64,000 nt of DNA. Origin: Pyricularia pennisetigena (taxonomy: Eukaryota > Ascomycota > Sordariomycetes > Magnaporthales > Pyriculariaceae). The position numbers were made by a program, and so were the translations under genes. Of the stretch, positions 58,986 to 64,000 are shown one piece after another. The stretch spans positions 769,366 through 833,365 of the forward strand of contig NC_043743.1 in assembly GCF_004337985.1 (NCBI RefSeq), in the 5' to 3' direction. Within the stretch, counting starts at the first letter, position 1. The number at the start of each line of letters is the position of its first letter. The notes under the pieces were generated by a model. That model saw only the letters and a program-made list of their open reading frames with translations. It did no database searches and was not told where the DNA came from.

Positions 58986-61900
58986 ATGGCGTTCATCCGG
59001 CAAACCATCACGCTTGTCAAGAAAAACTTCCTCATCATCATCGTGCGCCATTCGACATCGACGGTACTTCGCGCTTTCTTGTTGCCAATCTTCCTCGCGG
59101 CATTCCTCAGTTTCGCTAGGTTCTTCTTTGTTCCTCCGGCGCGCAACGGTATCGCCGATTCGCTAGCCATCAGGTCGCTGGAGGATAGCTTGCGCGTGGC
59201 GGGCGAGACCTCTAGGAACACGGTTGTCTTCGTCGATGGAGGTCACAAAACTGGCGACATTGACAGGGTCATCAACAATCTGACTGCTCAGGTTGAGACT
59301 GCCGGCAAGACTGTTTTTCGACTTGACAGGGAAAACCAAATCCAGAGGGAGTGCAAGAGTTCGCTGAGGGGCGTGTCACGATGCTATGGTGCCGCAGTCT
59401 TCAACGGCTCACCCGACTTTGGTGGAGTATGGAACTACACAATACGCATGGATGGCGGCTTGGGTCCCGTGGCTCGTATCGACACCCAGTCGGACAAGCG
59501 TGACGCCCAGATCTTCATCCTGCCGTTCCAGCGCGCCGTCGACGCTGCCATCACCGGCCTAAACTCATCCAGTAACTCGAGCCCTCTGAGCAACTCGCAT
59601 GAATATGTCTTCACCGGTCTCACCCAGCAGGAGAGGGAAGAGGAAATTCGGGTGAGGTATCAGCAGGCAGTCACGAACTTTATGGGCGTCGCCTTCATTC
59701 TTGCCATCATTGGAATATGCTACCACTTGACAGGTTTCATGGCCACGGAGCGGGAAATCGGCATGTCCACACTTATCGAGTCCATGATGCCCACGAGACA
59801 GCGCTGGCAGGCACAGGCAGCACGGTTGCTTTCATACCACATTGCCTTCGACGTCATCTATCTGCCGGGATGGATCATCGGTGCGCTTATCCTACAACTG
59901 GGTGTTTTTCGCCATACTAGCACCGCCATGTATGTATTTTACAACATCACTGCTGGCCTGGCCCTTTCTTCCATGTCCATCTTCGGGGCTGCCTTTTTCA
60001 AAAAGGCTCAGCTGAGTGGCGTCTTGGTCACAATCGTCTACTGTGTGCTCGCCATAGTCGCGCAGGCCATCTCCTACCCCAGCACCGCGCAGGTTACGGT
60101 TCTGAGCCTGCTGTTCGCGCCATGCAACTATGTCTACTTCATTACAAACACTGCTCGATGGGAGGCGAAAAAGTGGCCTACCGACTTGACCGACGTCCCA
60201 CCAAACAGTGCCTGGGACATACCAGCTATCTGGCTTTGGGTTTTCTTGGCAATACAGATCATTGTCTACCCGATTATAGGCGCTCTTATCGAACGTTACC
60301 TTTACGGTACGGCCACCAAGGGCCGCAACATCGTCAATGGAAGCGAATTGGGAGGCGAAGCCGCGGTTCGACTCGAAGGCTTCACCAAGATCTACAAACC
60401 TGGTCTCATCCGGCGCATGTTCTCGTTCATCTCGAAGCCCAAACCCCCGGTGCGTGCTGTCGACGGCCTCACCCTGAGCGCCGGGCGTGGTCAGATTCTC
60501 GCGCTGCTGGGCGCCAACGGCAGTGGAAAGAGTACCTCGTTGGACGCCATCGCCGGTATCAACAGGCTGACCAGCGGCAGCATAACGATTGACGGAACCG
60601 GAGGCTTGGGTATCGCACCGCAGAAGAACGTACTGTGGGACGACGTCACTGTTGAGGAACACATTCGGATATTCAACAGTCTCAAGGCGCCAACCAACAA
60701 GTCCAGCAAAGAAGAGATCCGCCAGCTCGTCGAGGCCGTGGACCTGACCAAGAAGATCAAGGCCAGGTCGAAAACTCTGTCCGGCGGCCAGAAGCGCAAG
60801 CTGCAGCTGGGTATGATGCTGACAGGTGGAAGCGCGGTCTGCTGCGTGGACGAAGTCTCGAGTGGTCTCGATCCACTCAGTAGGAGAAAGATCTGGGACA
60901 TTCTACTGGCTGAGCGCGGCAAGAGGACTATGATTCTGACAACTCACTTCCTCGACGAGGCAGACCTGCTGGCTGATCACATTGCCGTGCTTTCCAAGGG
61001 TACGTTGCGTGCAGAGGGCTCCTCGGTGGAGCTGAAGAACAGGCTTGGCGGGGGTTATCGCATTCACTTCCTGAAGACCAAGACTCTCCAAGACGGCCCG
61101 GTTGTTGATGGTGTCACCAAGAAGGTCTCGTTCGATATCATCAGCTATATTGCTCCTTCGTCGGCGCTAGCTGCCGAAGTCATCCGGACCCTGGAGGCCC
61201 ATGAAATCCGCGACTACCGCTTCTCTGGACCGACAATCGAGGACGTGTTCTTGCAGCTGGCCGAAGAAGTCAAGGGTGAAACTGACGCCGCGTCAAGGGG
61301 CAGCCAGCTGGCGGCGGCGAGTCTGCAGGGAGGCAAGGTCGAAAAGACCTATTCTTCGGAAGTGGTCACCCCCGACTCGGAGAAGGACAACCTCGAGCTG
61401 ATGTCCGGAAACAAGGTTGGGATCCCTCGACAGGCCATTGTTTTGTTCCGGAAACGATGCACAGTCTTCAAGCACAACTGGTTCCCCTCGTTCGCCGCTT
61501 TCATCATCCCCATCTTGGCGGCAGGCCTGTGTACGCTCTTCATTCGCGGACAGTCTCCGGCGGGGTGCTCCACGCAGGAGACGAGAAGGAGTGAGGACAT
61601 CTTTAGTAGCGACGATGACGACAACAAACTGCTGATGCTCTACGGGCCAGCGAGTCGATTGTCACAGCAAGCTCTTGTAGGGATGATGGGAAGAATCATG
61701 GGTGTTTCGGGCGACTCCACCGGCGGCGGCGGCGGCGGCGGCGCTGGCGCTTCCACCGGTGCACAGGGCCAGCCCAACCTCAACAACATGTTCCAGAATG
61801 TCACTTCTTTCGACGAGTTTACCAGGGGCATCATTGATCGGCGCAAGGAAGTCCAGCCTGCCGGCTTTTGGCTGGGAGATTCCAATAACCCACCGACCTT

Positions 61901-64000
61901 GGCCTACTCCTCGATCCCGGAAATGCAGAATGCCTTCTTTGGACAGAACATTCTGAACATGGCCTTGACCAACACAACCTTGGTTGCCAAATACGCCGCT
62001 TTTGACACGCCATGGCAAGATAATACAGGCAACTCACTCCAGCTGCTTGTCTATATCTGCCTTGCACTCTCTGCATATCCAGCCTTCTTCGCTCTGTATC
62101 CCAACGTTGAAAGGAGACGCTTCGTTCGTGGTTTGCAGTACTCCAACGGTGTCCGGCAATTCCCTCTCTGGATCGCATATGTCCTCTTTGACTTTATCAA
62201 TGTCATTGTGTCATCGGCCATTGTCATAGGACTGTTTGTGGCTATTGCAGATGTGTGGTACCACGCAGGCTATCTGTTCCTCATCCTTGTCCTTTACGGG
62301 TTGTGTGCGATTCTTTTGGCTTACATCATCTCGATATTTGCGTCGAACCAGCTCTCGGCGTATGCATTCACTGCCGGCTTCAACGCCGTCATGTTTCTGG
62401 TCTATCTGATCGGCTACATGGCGACTATCACCTACGCCCCAGTCGATAAGGTTGACTCGTCCCTGCTGGTTGTGAACTTTGTTGTGTCGGCCTTTGCACC
62501 CATCGGCTCTGCCGTTCGGGGATTTTTCATCGCGCTGAACCTCTTCTCCTCGACGTGTCAAGATCAGGAATTGGCGTCAAATCCGGGAGGTTTCCTTCAG
62601 TATGGCTCTCCCATCATGTACCTGATCATCCAGGCCATCCTGCTCTTCTTGCTGCTCCTCTGGTTGGACAGCGGCACCATCCGGGCTACATGGCAGCGTC
62701 TCTTTGCCCGCAAGAACAAGAACTCCAACCAACAGGCCGCCGATATCTCGGACGAGGAGGTGGCCGGCGAGCTGGTGCGCGTCACGTCATCGGCCACAGA
62801 TCCCTCGCGGCGCAGGCAAGAGACCAAGGGCGTCGGCTCGTCCGACAAGGACGGGTTGCAGGTGGTGCACGTAACCAAGACTTTTGGCAAGAACACGGCC
62901 GTCGACAATGTCACCTTTGGGGTCAAGCACGGCGAGGTGTTTGCGCTACTGGGCCCCAACGGTGCTGGTAAGTCGACCAGTCTGAACATGATTCGGGGTG
63001 ACCTCCAGCCCTCGCCCGGCGGCGATGTCTTTGTCGAGGGCATCTCGGTGTCCAAGCAACTGGCCGCCGCCCGCGCCAACCTGGGCGTCTGCCCGCAGTA
63101 CGATGCCATCGACGTCATGACGGTGACAGAACATCTCAAGTTCTATGCCCGCGTCAGGGGTATTGCGGACGTCGACCGCCAGGTCGAGGCTGTCATCCGG
63201 GCCGTCGGGCTCGAGCTTTTCCGTGACAGACAGGCGTACGCGCTGTCGGGTGGTAACAAGCGCAAGCTGTCGCTTGGCATTGCGCTGATGGGCAACCCGT
63301 CCGTCATTCTCCTGGATGAGCCGTCATCGGGCCTGGATGCGGCCGCCAAGCGGATCATGTGGCGTACTTTGGCCGGCACCGTTCCAGGGCGGTCGATTCT
63401 GCTGACGACGCATTCCATGGAGGAGGCGGATGCGCTAGCTGGACGAGTTGGAATTCTGGCCAAGAGGAGTTAGTACCTTTTTTTTTTTTTTTTTTTTTTT
63501 TTTTCTCCCTGCAGATGTGTTCAGTCATGTGACGTGTACTAACCAAGGCTCAAAATGAACAACAGTGCTTGCAATGGGCTCTGCAGACAACCTGCGCCAC
63601 CGCTTCGGCGACCTCTTACACGTCCACATCGTACTCAAGGGTGCGCCCCGCACGTCGGATGCCGACGCAGCGCGCGTGAGAGACTGGATTGTTCAGACTC
63701 TCCCCGGCGCCGAGGTCGAGGAGAAGGTCTACCATGGACAGCTGCGGTTCTCGGTACCGGCCAGCGCGGTGTCGGGTCAGCGACAACGAACGACAGAAGG
63801 TGGCGAGGGCGACGAGATCACGAGGGAAGGCCAGGCGTCCAGCGGTCGCAGCTCACAGAGCGCCGTCGGCAAGCTGGTGGTCATGCTCGAGGAGAACAAG
63901 CACCTGGGTATGGAGCACTACGCCGTCAGCCCCACGACTCTGGATCAGGTGTTTTTGACCATCGTCGGCAAGCACAACATCAAAGAGGAGGGTTACAATG
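58986..64000 (+). CDS. ABCA-type full ABC transporter (3' partial)
   Basis: Exon 1 58986-63468, intron 63469-63565 with GTTAGT donor and a long T run, then exon 2 from 63566, open to the window end; about 1639 residues visible. Layout TMD1-NBD1-TMD2-NBD2, each TMD with a large extracytoplasmic loop after the first helix, as in ABCA lipid transporters. NBD1: Walker A GANGSGKST (509-517), signature LSGGQKRKLQLG (from 598), Walker B AVCCVDEVSSGLDP, H-loop TTHFLDEAD. NBD2: GPNGAGKST (1323), Q-loop CPQYDAID, signature LSGGNKRKLSLG (1420), Walker B VILLDEPSSGLD, TTHSMEEADAL. Both sites look ATPase-competent, although NBD1 has Val where Pro normally follows the catalytic Glu. The second loop has a seven-Gly run (about residue 913). 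The start was chosen at the first ATG before the RQTITLVKKNF block. Substrate probably lipid, by family only. Confidence 0.92.
63478..63504. repeat. poly-T tract in the ABC transporter intron
   Basis: A run of about 27 T follows the GTTAGTACC donor in the only intron seen of this gene. Length uncertain, as with other homopolymers here. Confidence 0.85.

Overview
The window is about 64 kb of nuclear DNA from a filamentous ascomycete. The evidence is short phase-variable introns (mostly 57-130 nt) with GT(A/G)AGT-like donors, GC-rich coding exons, and compact genes on both strands. There is also one block mutated in the way repeat-induced point mutation (RIP) leaves: CpA/TpG depleted, TpA enriched, CpG kept. 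A Sordariomycete is likely, perhaps Magnaporthales, but this is not proven from the sequence. There is one 334-N assembly gap inside a poly-A tract, and there are many long A/T homopolymers. No tRNA, rRNA or CRISPR was recognised. // Gene-bearing left part (3-37.7 kb): a GH76 Dfg5/Dcw1-type cell-wall mannanase (+), a MYND zinc-finger protein (+), a fold-3 alpha/beta-hydrolase that has lost its nucleophile (+), a DSBA/kappa-GST-like thioredoxin-fold protein (-), the ER-Golgi cargo receptor subunit Erv41 (+), a Ser/Gln-rich hypothetical (-), another hypothetical (+), the mRNA-export WD40 protein Rae1 (-), a polyQ conserved hypothetical (-), ethanolamine-phosphate cytidylyltransferase (+), branched-chain aminotransferase (+), a coiled-coil protein (-), a secreted sedolisin tripeptidyl-peptidase (+) and a PRXL2-type AhpC/TSA protein (-). 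These are mostly housekeeping genes with no cluster logic. // 40.68-56.14 kb: a RIP-degraded block that resolves into two copies of one Ty3/gypsy chromovirus. Copy A (+ strand, 40682-56138) is bounded by a perfect 5-bp target duplication TAATG. Copy B (- strand, 45807-53595) sits inside A, bounded by a second perfect duplication TAAAC. All four LTRs are 188 bp with TGTTAT...ATAACA ends. Both copies carry, between pol and the 3' LTR, a roughly 2.4-kb accessory region with open frames in antisense and 120-bp (40-codon) tandem repeats. The 11 nt after the 5' LTR are complementary to a segment inside the LTR, which suggests Tf1/sushi-style self-priming. // Right part (56.1-64 kb): AT-rich flank, a small broken secreted-protein gene with a 17-C run at the break, then a large ABCA-type full ABC transporter that runs off the window end.
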